Notes: generated from the sequence alone by a model not told the origin. 39,413 bases of DNA from JAVXNW01 sp036645575 (GCA_036645575.1 JAVXNW010000007.1:1-39413); one strand, 5' to 3'; positions 15,999-24,938 are shown, counted from the first letter of the stretch. Made by a program: numbers and translations.

Positions 15999-16039
15999 CC
16001 CTCCCGTACCAAGCGGTTCCATCGCTTAGTATGGGAGGG
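15999..16039 (-). promoter_or_regulatory. Long hairpin between clpX and lonB that includes the lonB ribosome-binding site
   Basis: The arms 15999-16015 and 16023-16039 form a 17-bp stem (on the minus strand one A-C mismatch and one U-G wobble) with a 7-nt loop. The 3' arm on the minus strand contains the GGGAGGG that serves lonB, and GATGTTTTTTG follows at once. It can therefore act as a terminator or attenuator of clpX transcription and can hide the lonB start signal. Confidence 0.75.
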
Positions 16040-16064
16040 ATGCGTACAATTTAAACAGCGGTTT

Positions 16065-17357
16065 TTAAGACACCGACGGGGGCATGAGCTGCGCCTTGGG
16101 CGACGCGACCGCGTGGCGGTGAGACGGCGCCTCGCCGGCCAAGAGCGTCGGGGCGCTGTGTCCGCGCACCGCCTCTTCGGTGATGATGCACTTGGAAACC
16201 GAGTCCTGCGAGGGGATCTCGTACATCGTGTCGAGCATCACGCCTTCGATGATCGCGCGCAGGCCGCGCGCGCCGCTCTTGCGCTTGAGCGCCAACTCCG
16301 CAATGGCGGTCATGGCGCCTTGCGAGAACTCAAGCTCTACGCCGTCCATCGAGAGCAGCTTTTGATACTGCTTGACCAGCGCGTTGCGCGGCTCGGTCAG
16401 GATGCGCACGAGCGCGTCCTCGTCGAGCTGGCTGAGCGTGACCAGGATCGGCAGTCGCCCGACAAACTCGGGAATCAGCCCAAACTTGAGCAGGTCCTCC
16501 GGGCGCACCTGCGACATGATCTCGGCGTCCGCGATCTGCTCGGCGCTCTTTACGTCCGCGCCAAACCCCATGACCTTCTTGCCCACGCGGTTGGCGACGA
16601 TTTTCTCGACTCCGTCGAACGCGCCGCCGCAGATGAACAGGATGTTGGTCGTGTCGATCTGGATGAACTCCTGATGCGGATGCTTGCGCCCGCCCTGCGG
16701 CGGAACCGAAGCGACCGTGCCCTCGAGCATCTTGAGCAGTGCCTGCTGCACGCCCTCGCCGCTCACGTCGCGGGTGATCGAGACATTTTCCGACTTGCGC
16801 GCAATCTTGTCGATCTCATCGATGTAGATGATGCCACGCTGCGCGAGGTCAATGTCGTAATCCGCGTTCTGAATCAGCCGGAGCAGGATGTTTTCGACGT
16901 CCTCGCCGACGTATCCGGCCTCTGTCAGGCTGGTCGCGTCGCCGATGGCGAAGGGCACATTCAGGATCTTGGCCAGCGTCTGCGCAAGATAGGTCTTGCC
17001 GCAGCCGGTCGGGCCAAGCATCACGACGTTGGACTTTTGCAATTCCACGTCGTTTTTGCGCGGCGGATGCGCAATGCGCTTGTAGTGGTTGTATACGGCG
17101 ACCGCCAGCGTCTTCTTGGCCACTTCTTGGCCGATGACGTACTGGTCGAGCACCTCCTTGATCTCCTTGGGGCGCATGATCTCCCCGGCGTTTGCGTCGC
17201 GACCCGTGTCGATGTCGTCCGCGACGATCTCGTCGCACAACAGCACGCACTCGTCGCAGATATACACGCCGGGTCCCGCCACCAGGCGACGCACCTGCTC
17301 CTGCGTCTTTCCGCAGAACGAGCACTTCACCTGCTTAAATTCGTCTTGCTTTGCCAT
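16065..17357 (-). CDS. clpX: ClpX, ATP-dependent unfoldase subunit of ClpXP (430 aa)
   Basis: The ATG at 17357 follows AAGGAG by 6 nt. The N-terminal zinc-binding domain shows Cys12, Cys15, Cys34 and Cys37 (CSFCGK ... YICDEC). The AAA+ module carries Walker A GPTGCGKT, Walker B IIYIDEIDKI, the GYVGED pore loop and a sensor-2 region (SGARGLRAI). ClpX hexamers recognise tagged or specific substrates, unfold them and pass them to ClpP. The last 25 or so residues beyond the core are Pro/Ala/Ser-rich and probably disordered. It lies 22 nt downstream of clpP, so the two are cotranscribed. Confidence 0.97.
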   Translation of the reverse strand: MAKQDEFKQVKCSFCGKTQEQVRRLVAGPGVYICDECVLLCDEIVADDIDTGRDANAGEIMRPKEIKEVLDQYVIGQEVAKKTLAVAVYNHYKRIAHPPRKNDVELQKSNVVMLGPTGCGKTYLAQTLAKILNVPFAIGDATSLTEAGYVGEDVENILLRLIQNADYDIDLAQRGIIYIDEIDKIARKSENVSITRDVSGEGVQQALLKMLEGTVASVPPQGGRKHPHQEFIQIDTTNILFICGGAFDGVEKIVANRVGKKVMGFGADVKSAEQIADAEIMSQVRPEDLLKFGLIPEFVGRLPILVTLSQLDEDALVRILTEPRNALVKQYQKLLSMDGVELEFSQGAMTAIAELALKRKSGARGLRAIIEGVMLDTMYEIPSQDSVSKCIITEEAVRGHSAPTLLAGEAPSHRHAVASPKAQLMPPSVS

Positions 17358-17379
17358 GAATAGCTCCTTTTCCTCAAGC

Positions 17380-17964
17380 TTACCTGCGCGGCGGGAAGAT
17401 CTCGTCGATCAGCCCATACGCCTTGGCCTCCTCCGCGGTTAGGAAATGGTCGCGCTCAACGTCGCGCTCAATCTCCTCAAGCGGTCTGCCTGTGTTCTTT
17501 GCCAGTTCCTCATTCAGCTTCTTCTTGATCTTGAGCAGCTGTTCGGCGTGGATCAGGATATCGGTCGCCTGACCACTTGCGCCGCCCGACGGCTGATGGA
17601 TCAAGATCTCGGCGTTGGGGAGCGCCTTGCGCTTGCCCTTTGCGCCCGCCGCCAGCAAAAACGCGCCCATGGAGGCCGCCATGCCAATGCATACGGTGGA
17701 CACCTCGCACTTGAGGTACTTCATCGTGTCGTAGATCGCCAGCCCCGCCGTGACCGAGCCACCCGGGCTGTTGATGTAGAACATGATGTCGGCGTCCGGG
17801 TCTTCCATCTCTAAAAAGAGCATTTGCGCCACGACCAGATTGGCCGAATCGTCGTTCACCTCGCCGCCCAGAAACACGATGCGGTCCTTTAGCAAACGGG
17901 AAAATATGTCGTAGGAGCGCTCTCCTCGGTTGGTCTGTTCGATGACATAGGGTACCAAATTCAT
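17380..17964 (-). CDS. clpP: ClpP, proteolytic subunit of the Clp protease (194 aa)
   Basis: The ATG at 17964 follows GGGAGG by about 10 nt. The catalytic triad is Ser98 (GMAASMGA), His123 (EILIHQPSGG) and Asp172 (VERD), at standard positions, and the length is typical. Fourteen subunits form the chamber that degrades proteins fed by ClpX or other Clp ATPases. The gene lies between tig (63 nt upstream) and clpX (22 nt downstream), an order conserved in many bacteria. I found no CtsR-type heptad operator upstream. Confidence 0.97.
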   Translation of the reverse strand: MNLVPYVIEQTNRGERSYDIFSRLLKDRIVFLGGEVNDDSANLVVAQMLFLEMEDPDADIMFYINSPGGSVTAGLAIYDTMKYLKCEVSTVCIGMAASMGAFLLAAGAKGKRKALPNAEILIHQPSGGASGQATDILIHAEQLLKIKKKLNEELAKNTGRPLEEIERDVERDHFLTAEEAKAYGLIDEIFPPRR

Positions 17965-18027
17965 GCGTGACGCACCTCCCTGATATTGATTATGCGCAAC
18001 AAAGCGCTTCTACAATCAGTCGCGCGC

Positions 18028-19314
18028 TTATTCGGCGGCGACGGAATCTTTGAGCAGTTGAATGGTCTTCTTCATCGTGATCGAATCGCCGAAGTACGCC
18101 TTTTCGCGCCCACCCAGCATCTCGCGCACTTCCTCCGGCGTCTTCTTCATCTGCTCGGCCTGCTCGTTCAGCGCTTCCTCGATCTCCTCGTCGGTCGCCT
18201 CGATGCCCTCCGCCTTGCGGATCGCCTCGAGCACCAGCTGCGCCTTCACGCGCTCCTGCGCCTGCGCCTTGTAGCCCTCACGCATCTGCTCGATCGTCTG
18301 GCCGGTATACTTGAGAAAGTCCGCCATCTTAAGCCCCTGGTAGGACATGCGCATCTCCATGTCGCGCATCATGCCGTCCAGCTGCTCTTCGATCATTGCG
18401 TCCGGGATCTCGACCTGGGCATTCTCGACCGCCGTGTCGATGACTTCGTTTTCAAAGGCCGCGTCGGCCTTCTCCTGCGCCTCTTTTTCGAGCTTTTCGC
18501 GAATCTCGGCCTTGTATGCCGCCAGCGAATCGCACTCTGAAACGTCTTTGGCGAACTCGTCGTCCAGTTCCGGCACTTCTTTTTCTTCAATGCCGTTCAC
18601 CGTGACTTTGAACACCGCGGGCTTTCCCGCCAGGTTCTCGGCGTGGTACGCCTCGGGGAAGGTGACGTTTACGTCCAGCGTCTGCCCGATGGTCGCGCCG
18701 ATCAGCTGGTCTTCAAAGCCGGGAATGAAGCTGTCCGAACCGATCACGAGCTTCTGACCCTCGGCAGTGCCGCCCTCAAACTGCTCGCCCTCGCAGAAAC
18801 CCGCGTAGTCGATGTTCACCTGATCGTCCAACTTGACCGGGCGATCGGTCACTTGGACAAAGCGGGCGATGCGCTCGCGCGCGCGCTCGAGTTCCGCGTT
18901 CACGTCGTCCTCTGTGCACTCGTTTACCACGCGATCGGCCACAATGCCCTTGTACTGGCCAAGCGTCACCTCGGGATAGACATATACCGTGCAGGTAAAT
19001 TCAAGCGGCTTTCCGCGCTCGATCGCGCCCACCTCGATCTCGGGGCGATCGACCGGGTTCAGTTCGTACTGCGCGACGGCCTGCTTATACAGGTCCGGAA
19101 AAATCGCGTCAAACGCGTCCTCATAGAACATCTCGACCCCATAGTGCATTTCGATGACCTTGCGCGGCGCGTGGCCCTTGCGAAAGCCGGGAATATTGAC
19201 GCGACCCTTGAGTTTGTTGTAGGCGATCTCAATTCCCTTTTCAAATGTCTCCGGCTCAACGACGAAGGCAAGCTTGACCTGATTGGACGAGAGCCTCGTA
19301 AAAGTAGTTTCCAT
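18028..19314 (-). CDS. tig: Trigger factor, ribosome-bound chaperone and peptidyl-prolyl isomerase (428 aa)
   Basis: The ATG at 19314 follows AGGAGG by 9 nt. The N-terminal ribosome-binding domain carries the signature GFRKGHAPRKVI (about residues 42-53) that docks near the exit tunnel. A central FKBP-type domain (about 155-240; DQVNIDYAGF ... IPGFEDQLIG) is followed by the long helical C-terminal chaperone domain. The protein binds nascent chains at the ribosome. It is first in the tig-clpP-clpX-lonB cluster and has its own SigA promoter. The length matches the family (about 430). Confidence 0.97.
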   Translation of the reverse strand: METTFTRLSSNQVKLAFVVEPETFEKGIEIAYNKLKGRVNIPGFRKGHAPRKVIEMHYGVEMFYEDAFDAIFPDLYKQAVAQYELNPVDRPEIEVGAIERGKPLEFTCTVYVYPEVTLGQYKGIVADRVVNECTEDDVNAELERARERIARFVQVTDRPVKLDDQVNIDYAGFCEGEQFEGGTAEGQKLVIGSDSFIPGFEDQLIGATIGQTLDVNVTFPEAYHAENLAGKPAVFKVTVNGIEEKEVPELDDEFAKDVSECDSLAAYKAEIREKLEKEAQEKADAAFENEVIDTAVENAQVEIPDAMIEEQLDGMMRDMEMRMSYQGLKMADFLKYTGQTIEQMREGYKAQAQERVKAQLVLEAIRKAEGIEATDEEIEEALNEQAEQMKKTPEEVREMLGGREKAYFGDSITMKKTIQLLKDSVAAE

Positions 19315-19367
19315 TGGCTTCAGCCTCCTGATTCATCCATTAATCTTCTTCAAAGCGTATCTCTGAG

Positions 19368-19396
19368 ATCATAGCACATGGCGCGCATTTTTGCAA
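19368..19396 (-). promoter_or_regulatory. SigA promoter of the tig-clpP-clpX cluster
   Basis: On the minus strand TTGCAA (complement of 19391-19396), 17 nt, TATGAT (complement 19368-19373). The leader is about 45 nt. Confidence 0.8.
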
Positions 19397-19490
19397 TCCC
19401 GCCAGCTGTAAACAATTTGCCCGCCGGCGTAGAATGGGTTACTTTCTTGCGCGCGCGCGCTATTTGGGGGAATTTGGGGGATTTACGGCG

Positions 19491-21209
19491 CTACCTGCCC
19501 ACCTTGATGATGCCGCCGCTCGAGGGGTAGGTGCTCTTGCACAGTTCCTCGCGCGACGTCTCCTTGCCGTCCTTGTAATAGAAGCGATAGGTGGTGGTTC
19601 GGTAGCCGGTGCGGCGCTTTTCCAGCCATTCCGTCGCGCCGGTGGGCAGGTCGTTTGTGTAGACGTAGGCCGGCGCACCCGCGTAAGTGCTGCCGTTGGT
19701 CTTGACCTTCAGCTTGATCTCCACGCCGTCGTCCAGCAGCCTTCCGTACAGCGACACGAGCACCTGCTTGCTCTTGGTCAGCTTGGCCGAAATGTAGACC
19801 GGGTAGTCCGACGTGTTTTTAAACTTGAGGTCCTGGTTGGGCCAGTTGACCGTCGCGTCCAGACCCCGCCCGATGTAGGTGGACGGGAGCGAGTGCGGGT
19901 AGCGCTCGACGATCTCAAGGCCCGCCTTGGCCACCACGTTAAACAGCGTCGTCGATACCTGGCAGATGCCGCCGCCAACCTGGAAGGTGTGGCTGCCGCT
20001 GGCCAGCGCGGGCGCGGACTTATAGCCCTTCTCGCGCGTGCGCTTGCCCAGCGCCTGGTTGTAGGAAAATGTCTCGCCCGGCTGGATCGCCATGCCGGAG
20101 ATTGTGTTGCAGGCCAAGTTCAGGTTGGCCAAGCGATTGCTCGAGGATGTCGTGGCGCTCGTCTTGCAGGTGGATATCTTGCCAAAATGCCCCTGCAGCG
20201 TGGCAATCGTCTGCCCTGGCGCCACCTTGTGGCGATCGACCTCGGCGCGCCCGCCGCCGCTTTGAACCACGCGCGCCACTTCGTCCAGCATGTCGCCCAC
20301 ATCGACCACCAGGCCGTCCTTCCCCTCGACATAGGTAAAGCCAGCCACCTCGTCAAAGCCCGATATGGTCGCGTTGACCGCCGGCTCGGAGACGCTCGTG
20401 GCGATCTGCGAAAGCAGCTGCGTGAGCTTTTCCTCGTCGTAGCCCAGCACCACCCGATAGTCGCGCGCCCAGATGCCCGCCGTCTTCGTGACCTCGTCCG
20501 CGCGCGTGGCAAAGGTGCCGTGGCGGCCAATCGCATAGGCGCTTTTGAGCACGGTCTCGTAATCGGAGGCGTAGCCCATGTCCTCTGCGCTCAATGACCA
20601 CTTCTTGCCGTCCACCACCAGGTCGACGGTGCAGGCCGCGCGCGCCGCCGCGTCCTTGGCGCGCCATGTGTCAAGCGCCTGCGCAAGCGTCATCGTGGAT
20701 ACGTCCTGCCCGTCCACCGTGATCCCGGGATAGAACGTGTCCCGCGAAACCGCCTCAACCTGCTGGTTAAAGCGCGTCCCGCGCACCAGCGCGCCGATGG
20801 AAAACACCACCACCGCGCTCAAAATCAGCGTCATCACCATCGCAACCGGCGTAGACCACCACGCGACCCGCTGCTTCTTGCGCCGGCCGCGCCCCGCGCG
20901 CGGGGCGCCCTTGCGCGCCGCGCCCCGCGCCCGCCCAGCATCCGGCATGATTTTGGCGTCCACGCTCGGCTTCTTACGCCGCGTGATTTTGGCGTCCGCG
21001 CTCGGCTTCTCGTCCCGCATGATCTCCGCGTCCGCATTTTCGCCCCGCGTGATCTCCGCGTCCGCGCCCGATTCCTCGCCGCGCATCATCTCCGCGCCCG
21101 CACCCGGCTTCTTCTCCACATCACAAGCGCGCCCGGCATTTCGCCGTGCGCGTCGTGACGTCTCCGCCAGTGCCCCGTCTTTCTTGGCATTTCGAGAAAA
21201 CTTTTCCAA
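19491..21209 (-). CDS. VanW-family membrane-anchored cell-wall protein with repeat-rich cytoplasmic tail (about 572 aa)
   Basis: The TTG at 21209 is preferred because GAGG, overlapping the rex stop, lies 8 nt upstream; a GTG two codons earlier has only 2 nt spacing. The N-terminal 110 or so residues are cytoplasmic, highly charged and contain about five degenerate repeats of the form ADAEITRGE (about 37-90), then an Arg/Lys-rich stretch. One transmembrane helix follows (about 120-142). Outside are peptidoglycan-binding-type segments (PG_binding_4, about 165-330), the VanW domain (GETFSYNQALGKRT ... GGGICQVSTTLFN), and a C-terminal G5-like beta domain. VanW proteins occur in Firmicute envelopes and some vancomycin-resistance clusters; their activity is not defined. 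It is last in the purA-purB-rex run and overlaps or abuts rex. Confidence 0.85.
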   Translation of the reverse strand: MEKFSRNAKKDGALAETSRRARRNAGRACDVEKKPGAGAEMMRGEESGADAEITRGENADAEIMRDEKPSADAKITRRKKPSVDAKIMPDAGRARGAARKGAPRAGRGRRKKQRVAWWSTPVAMVMTLILSAVVVFSIGALVRGTRFNQQVEAVSRDTFYPGITVDGQDVSTMTLAQALDTWRAKDAAARAACTVDLVVDGKKWSLSAEDMGYASDYETVLKSAYAIGRHGTFATRADEVTKTAGIWARDYRVVLGYDEEKLTQLLSQIATSVSEPAVNATISGFDEVAGFTYVEGKDGLVVDVGDMLDEVARVVQSGGGRAEVDRHKVAPGQTIATLQGHFGKISTCKTSATTSSSNRLANLNLACNTISGMAIQPGETFSYNQALGKRTREKGYKSAPALASGSHTFQVGGGICQVSTTLFNVVAKAGLEIVERYPHSLPSTYIGRGLDATVNWPNQDLKFKNTSDYPVYISAKLTKSKQVLVSLYGRLLDDGVEIKLKVKTNGSTYAGAPAYVYTNDLPTGATEWLEKRRTGYRTTTYRFYYKDGKETSREELCKSTYPSSGGIIKVGR

Positions 21210-21219
21210 GTTCACCGCC

Positions 21220-21870
21220 TCATTCGCTCTTCGTCGGTTGATTCTGCATGTAGTATGAAAGCACAAGCAGCGCGTCGGACAGGTGCACGCTTTGCAGCGT
21301 CACCTGCTCCGGCACCGCAAGATCGACCGGTGCAAAGTTCCAGATGGCGCCAACGCCCGCGTTCACCAGCCGGTCGCACATGGACTGCGCAACCGTCTCA
21401 GGCACCGCCAGCACGCCGATATCCACCTTGTTTTCGGCCAAATACCCGTCCAGTCGGTCAAGGGGCAATATGGGCAGTCCCCCCTTGGTGGCGCCCAGCG
21501 CCTCGGGCCGCACGTCAAAGAGCGCCTCGACCGCAAAGCCCATCTCGCGAAACGCCTTGTAGCCCGATACCGCCTGGCCGATGTTGCCCGCGCCCACCAC
21601 GATGCAGCGGTAGTCGCGCGTGAGCCCCAATATCTGCCCGATCTGGTTTTTGAGTTCGGTTACGTTATACCCATATCCCTGCTGTCCAAATCCACCAAAG
21701 CAATTGATGTCCTGGCGAATCTGCGAGGCGGTGAGTCCCATGCGCTCGCCCAGCTGTTGGGATGAAATGCGCACAAGACCCGCCTTTTCCAGATTCCCCA
21801 AATAACGATAGTATGCCGGCAGGCGACTGACGACTGCCCGGGGTACCCTGTCACGCTTCTCGTGCATCAT
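21220..21870 (-). CDS. rex: Redox-sensing transcriptional repressor Rex (216 aa)
   Basis: The ATG at 21870 follows AGAGGG by 8 nt. The N-terminal winged-helix domain (RLPAYYRYLGNLEKAG, LGERMGLTASQIRQD) is followed by a Rossmann domain with the NAD-binding GAGNIGQA motif. Rex dimers bind DNA at low NADH/NAD ratio and release it when NADH rises, controlling fermentation and respiration genes. The length is typical (about 210-220). It lies 23 nt downstream of purB and is probably cotranscribed with purA and purB. I see no Rex operator in this window, so autoregulation here is not supported. Confidence 0.95.
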   Translation of the reverse strand: MMHEKRDRVPRAVVSRLPAYYRYLGNLEKAGLVRISSQQLGERMGLTASQIRQDINCFGGFGQQGYGYNVTELKNQIGQILGLTRDYRCIVVGAGNIGQAVSGYKAFREMGFAVEALFDVRPEALGATKGGLPILPLDRLDGYLAENKVDIGVLAVPETVAQSMCDRLVNAGVGAIWNFAPVDLAVPEQVTLQSVHLSDALLVLSYYMQNQPTKSE

Positions 21871-21893
21871 TTTCAACACCCTCTGTTATTTCA

Positions 21894-23324
21894 TTACAGT
21901 TTGATTTCACCCATCTGCCGTTGCGCCTGCGCGCGCAGTAGCGGGTCCACCTCGGAAGAAATAAAATCCACGACCTGCTCCGCCGCGCGTCCCGTATACA
22001 GCCGCGCGTCGAGCAGCGCGTCGAGGTGCTCGCGGTCGAGCGGAAACGCCTCGTCCTCGCCAATGCGCCGAAGCAAGTCGTTGTCAAGCCCCTCTTGGCG
22101 CATGCGCACCGTCGCCTCGTGCGACAGGACGCGAATGCGCTCGTGCAGTTTCTGCCGGTCGCCGCCGCGCTTGACGCCCTCCATCAGGATGTTTTCGGTC
22201 GCCATGAACGGCAGGTTTTCCTGAATGTGCTTGTCGATCATCTTGGGATAGACCACGATCCCGGTCACGACGTTTGCGTACAATTCGAGCACCGCGTCCA
22301 GCGACAAAAAGCTCTCCGCCAGCGAAAGCCTGCGGTTGGCCGAGTCGTCGAGCGTGCGCTCAAACCACTGCGTCGCGGCGGTCATGTCCGCGTCCTGGGT
22401 GAGCGCCATCACATGGCGCGCAAGCGAGCACATGCGCTCAGAGCGCATGGGGTTGCGCTTGTAGGCCATGGCGCTTGAGCCGATCTGGTCCTTGCCAAAG
22501 GGCTCCTCCAGCTCGTGAAACGCCTGCAGCAGGCGCATGTCCTGCGCAAACTTGTACGCGCTTTGCGCGACGCCCGCGTTGGCCGACAGCACCCGGCTGT
22601 CCATCTTGCGCGGATAGGTCTGCCCGCTCACCGAGAACACCCGCTCAAGCCCCATCTTCTGGGCGATTCGCCTCTCCGCCTCGACGCACTTGCGCCCGTC
22701 CCCGTCAAACAGCTCCATAAAGCTGGCCTGGGTGCCGGTTGTTCCCTTGGAGCCCAGGAGCTTGATGGTGCCCAGGACGTGGTCGATGTCCGCTACGTCC
22801 ATCGTCAAATCCTGCATCCACAGCGTCGCGCGCTTGCCCACCGTCACCAGCTGCGCGGGCTGAAGGTGCGTAAGCCCAAGCGCCGGCATGTCCTTGTATT
22901 CAAGGGCAAAGTCCTTGAGCCGCCGGAGCACCTCGACCACCTTTTCGCGAATCAGCTTTGTCGCGTCCAGCAGGATCAGCGCGTCCGCGTTGTCGGTCAC
23001 ATAGCAGCTCGTCGCGCCCAGGTGGATGATCCCCGCCGCGTCCGGGCACATTTCGCCATAGGCGAGCACGTGCGCCATCACGTCGTGGCGGGTCTTCTCC
23101 TCATGGCAGCGAACCGCCTCGTAATCGATGTCGTCCAGATGCGCCTTCATCTGGTCGATCTGCCCCTTGGTGATGTTGAGTCCCAATTCCATTTCGGTCT
23201 CGGCCAGCGCCACCCACAGCCTGCGCCACAGGCCATAACGGTGGTCGGGCGAAAACAGCCGCTGCATCTCGGGGCTTGCGTACCGGCTGTTGAGCGGCGT
23301 CTCATATACGCACTTGCGCTCCAT
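21894..23324 (-). CDS. purB: Adenylosuccinate lyase (476 aa)
   Basis: The ATG at 23324 follows AAGGAG by about 11 nt. The fumarase/aspartase-superfamily signature GSSAMAYKRNP is intact, as are the TSCYVTDNAD and TGTQASF segments around substrate and catalytic residues. The enzyme converts SAICAR to AICAR and adenylosuccinate to AMP, releasing fumarate, in the cytoplasm. It directly follows purA (12 nt), so the two-step IMP to AMP branch is encoded as one unit. The length of 476 matches the longer human-like PurB subgroup also seen in Clostridia. Confidence 0.95.
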   Translation of the reverse strand: MERKCVYETPLNSRYASPEMQRLFSPDHRYGLWRRLWVALAETEMELGLNITKGQIDQMKAHLDDIDYEAVRCHEEKTRHDVMAHVLAYGEMCPDAAGIIHLGATSCYVTDNADALILLDATKLIREKVVEVLRRLKDFALEYKDMPALGLTHLQPAQLVTVGKRATLWMQDLTMDVADIDHVLGTIKLLGSKGTTGTQASFMELFDGDGRKCVEAERRIAQKMGLERVFSVSGQTYPRKMDSRVLSANAGVAQSAYKFAQDMRLLQAFHELEEPFGKDQIGSSAMAYKRNPMRSERMCSLARHVMALTQDADMTAATQWFERTLDDSANRRLSLAESFLSLDAVLELYANVVTGIVVYPKMIDKHIQENLPFMATENILMEGVKRGGDRQKLHERIRVLSHEATVRMRQEGLDNDLLRRIGEDEAFPLDREHLDALLDARLYTGRAAEQVVDFISSEVDPLLRAQAQRQMGEIKL

Positions 23325-23336
23325 GGCATTTTCTCC

Positions 23337-24614
23337 TTATCGAATGATCAGCTGCTCGCGGCCGGGTCCGACCGATACGTATTTGATCCGGCAGCCGATC
23401 TGCTTTTCCAGAAACAGCACGTATGCCTGCGCGGCCTCGGGCAGGCGCGCAAAGTCACGAATGCCGGTGATGTCCTCTTCCCAGCCGGGCAATATCTCGT
23501 AGATCGGCTTGCAATCGTCCAGATCCGGCGTATAGGGGAAGTTGTCGATCGCCTGCCCGTTCATCTCGTAGCGCACGCATACCGGGATCTGCTTAAGCCC
23601 CGACAGCACGTCGATCTTGGTCAGCGCAAGCTCGGTCGCGGCCTGCAATTCGGTGCCGTGGCGGGTCGCCACGATGTCCATCCACGCCACGCGACGGGGT
23701 CTTCCGGTCGCCGCGCCGTATTCGCCGCCCGCTTCGCGCAGCCAATGTGCCTCGTCTCCCGAAAGTTCGCCCACAAACGGGCCTTCGCCCACGCACGTCG
23801 AGTACGCCTTGACCACGCCCACCACGTCCTCCACCTTGAGGGAAGGGAGGCCGGAACCAAGCGGCGCATAGGCGGACAGCGGCGAGGACGAGGACGAATA
23901 CGGATAGATGCCGTATTCGATGTCGCGCAGCGCGCCCAACTGTGCCTCAAAGAGGATGCTCTTATCCTGCGCGCGCGCTTCCTTCAGCAGTTCGCCCGCG
24001 TCGCAGATCATCGGGAGCAGCGGCGTCGCGTACTGTTCAAGCCATGCCATGATGTCCTCGTAGACGATCGGCGCCTGGCCGTAGGCGGTCGAGAAGACCG
24101 CGTTTTTCCAGTCGATCAGCATCCGAAGGTGCTTTTCAAGCGACTTAGGCCTAAGCAGATCGCCCATCTGAATCGCCTTTTTCATGTACTTATCTCCGTA
24201 CACCGGCGAAATGCCGCGCTTGGTCGAGCCGTACTTGGCGCTGCCCAGACGCTGCTCCTCCAGTTCATCCTGCAAGGGATGGAACGGAAAGACGATGGTC
24301 GCGCGGTCGGAAATCTTCAAATTCTTTTCGGAAATCTCGACGCCCTGCGCACGCACGCGCTCGATCTCGCCGCACAAGTGCTTGAGGTCGATCACCGTGC
24401 CCGTGCCCAGCAGGTTCACCGCATCCTTGCGGAAAATGCCCGAGGGCAGCAGGTTGAGTGCGAATTTGCCGTATTGGTTGATCACGGTATGTCCGGCGTT
24501 GTTTCCGCCTTGGTATCGAATGACCAGATCAAACTGGTCCGCCAGGTAGTCAACCATTCGGCCTTTTCCTTCGTCGCCCCAGTTGATGCCAACGATCGCG
24601 CAAATTTTCATCAT
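23337..24614 (-). CDS. purA: Adenylosuccinate synthetase (425 aa)
   Basis: ATG at 24614 is used, with GGAGG 6 nt upstream; a second ATG follows immediately and is equally possible. The GTP-binding GDEGKGR motif is at residues 13-19 or so, with the QGGNNAGHT motif carrying the catalytic His, and TGRPRRVAWMD near the IMP/Asp site. The enzyme joins IMP and aspartate with GTP hydrolysis to give adenylosuccinate. The second motif reads GGNNAGHT where most family members have GGHNAGHT. It is first in the purA-purB-rex run with its own promoter; the leader is about 75 nt and contains a small GCGGA/TCCGC hairpin. Confidence 0.95.
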   Translation of the reverse strand: MMKICAIVGINWGDEGKGRMVDYLADQFDLVIRYQGGNNAGHTVINQYGKFALNLLPSGIFRKDAVNLLGTGTVIDLKHLCGEIERVRAQGVEISEKNLKISDRATIVFPFHPLQDELEEQRLGSAKYGSTKRGISPVYGDKYMKKAIQMGDLLRPKSLEKHLRMLIDWKNAVFSTAYGQAPIVYEDIMAWLEQYATPLLPMICDAGELLKEARAQDKSILFEAQLGALRDIEYGIYPYSSSSSPLSAYAPLGSGLPSLKVEDVVGVVKAYSTCVGEGPFVGELSGDEAHWLREAGGEYGAATGRPRRVAWMDIVATRHGTELQAATELALTKIDVLSGLKQIPVCVRYEMNGQAIDNFPYTPDLDDCKPIYEILPGWEEDITGIRDFARLPEAAQAYVLFLEKQIGCRIKYVSVGPGREQLIIR

Positions 24615-24695
24615 TAGACGCCTCCAAATCGAATATTCCATGGCAATATATGGATAACGTGCGGAAAATCCGCCCGTTTCCATGCGTTACGGCCT

Positions 24696-24724
24696 ATTAT
24701 AGCACCTACTTCCCGCACATTCAA
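24696..24724 (-). promoter_or_regulatory. SigA promoter of purA
   Basis: On the minus strand TTGAAT (complement 24719-24724), 17 nt, TATAAT (complement 24696-24701). Confidence 0.85.
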
Positions 24725-24938
24725 GCAAGCTTTAGCAAATTCTACCGAATTACACGCAGTTTGACACAAAAGCGCTCCCACGATACGCGCCGCGCAAAAT
24801 TTTGTTTTGCCCGCGCGTTTCGCGCTCTGTGGCCGCCCGCGCGCGGCGCATCATGCTCGGCTCTGCGATCTGGGCCGCACGGGGCGTCCGCTGGCTGCCC
24901 GCACGCGGCGCGCGGCGCAGAATTAATCTCGTGTTCGG
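24725..24938. other. Intergenic region between divergent purA and radical-SAM promoters
   Basis: About 210 GC-rich bases. Apart from a short GCAAAA/TTTTGC inverted repeat near 24795-24811, nothing gene-like or RNA-like is visible. Confidence 0.5.

Noticed and set aside
15969..17363. 464-codon plus-strand frame opposite clpX
   Set aside because: It mirrors clpX exactly and reads as Arg/Leu/His-rich low-complexity sequence; clpX is certain.
17965..18027. Separate clpP promoter or CtsR operator
   Set aside because: A CATAAT box has only a poorly spaced -35 partner, and no GGTCAAA-type heptad repeats are present.
22515..24617. 700-codon plus-strand frame opposite purB and purA
   Set aside because: It spans two well-conserved genes on the other strand and is only an effect of GC-rich third positions.
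24725..24938. Small gene or RNA between purA and the radical-SAM gene
   Set aside because: The frames have no start signals or recognisable sequence, and no tRNA- or riboswitch-like fold could be seen.
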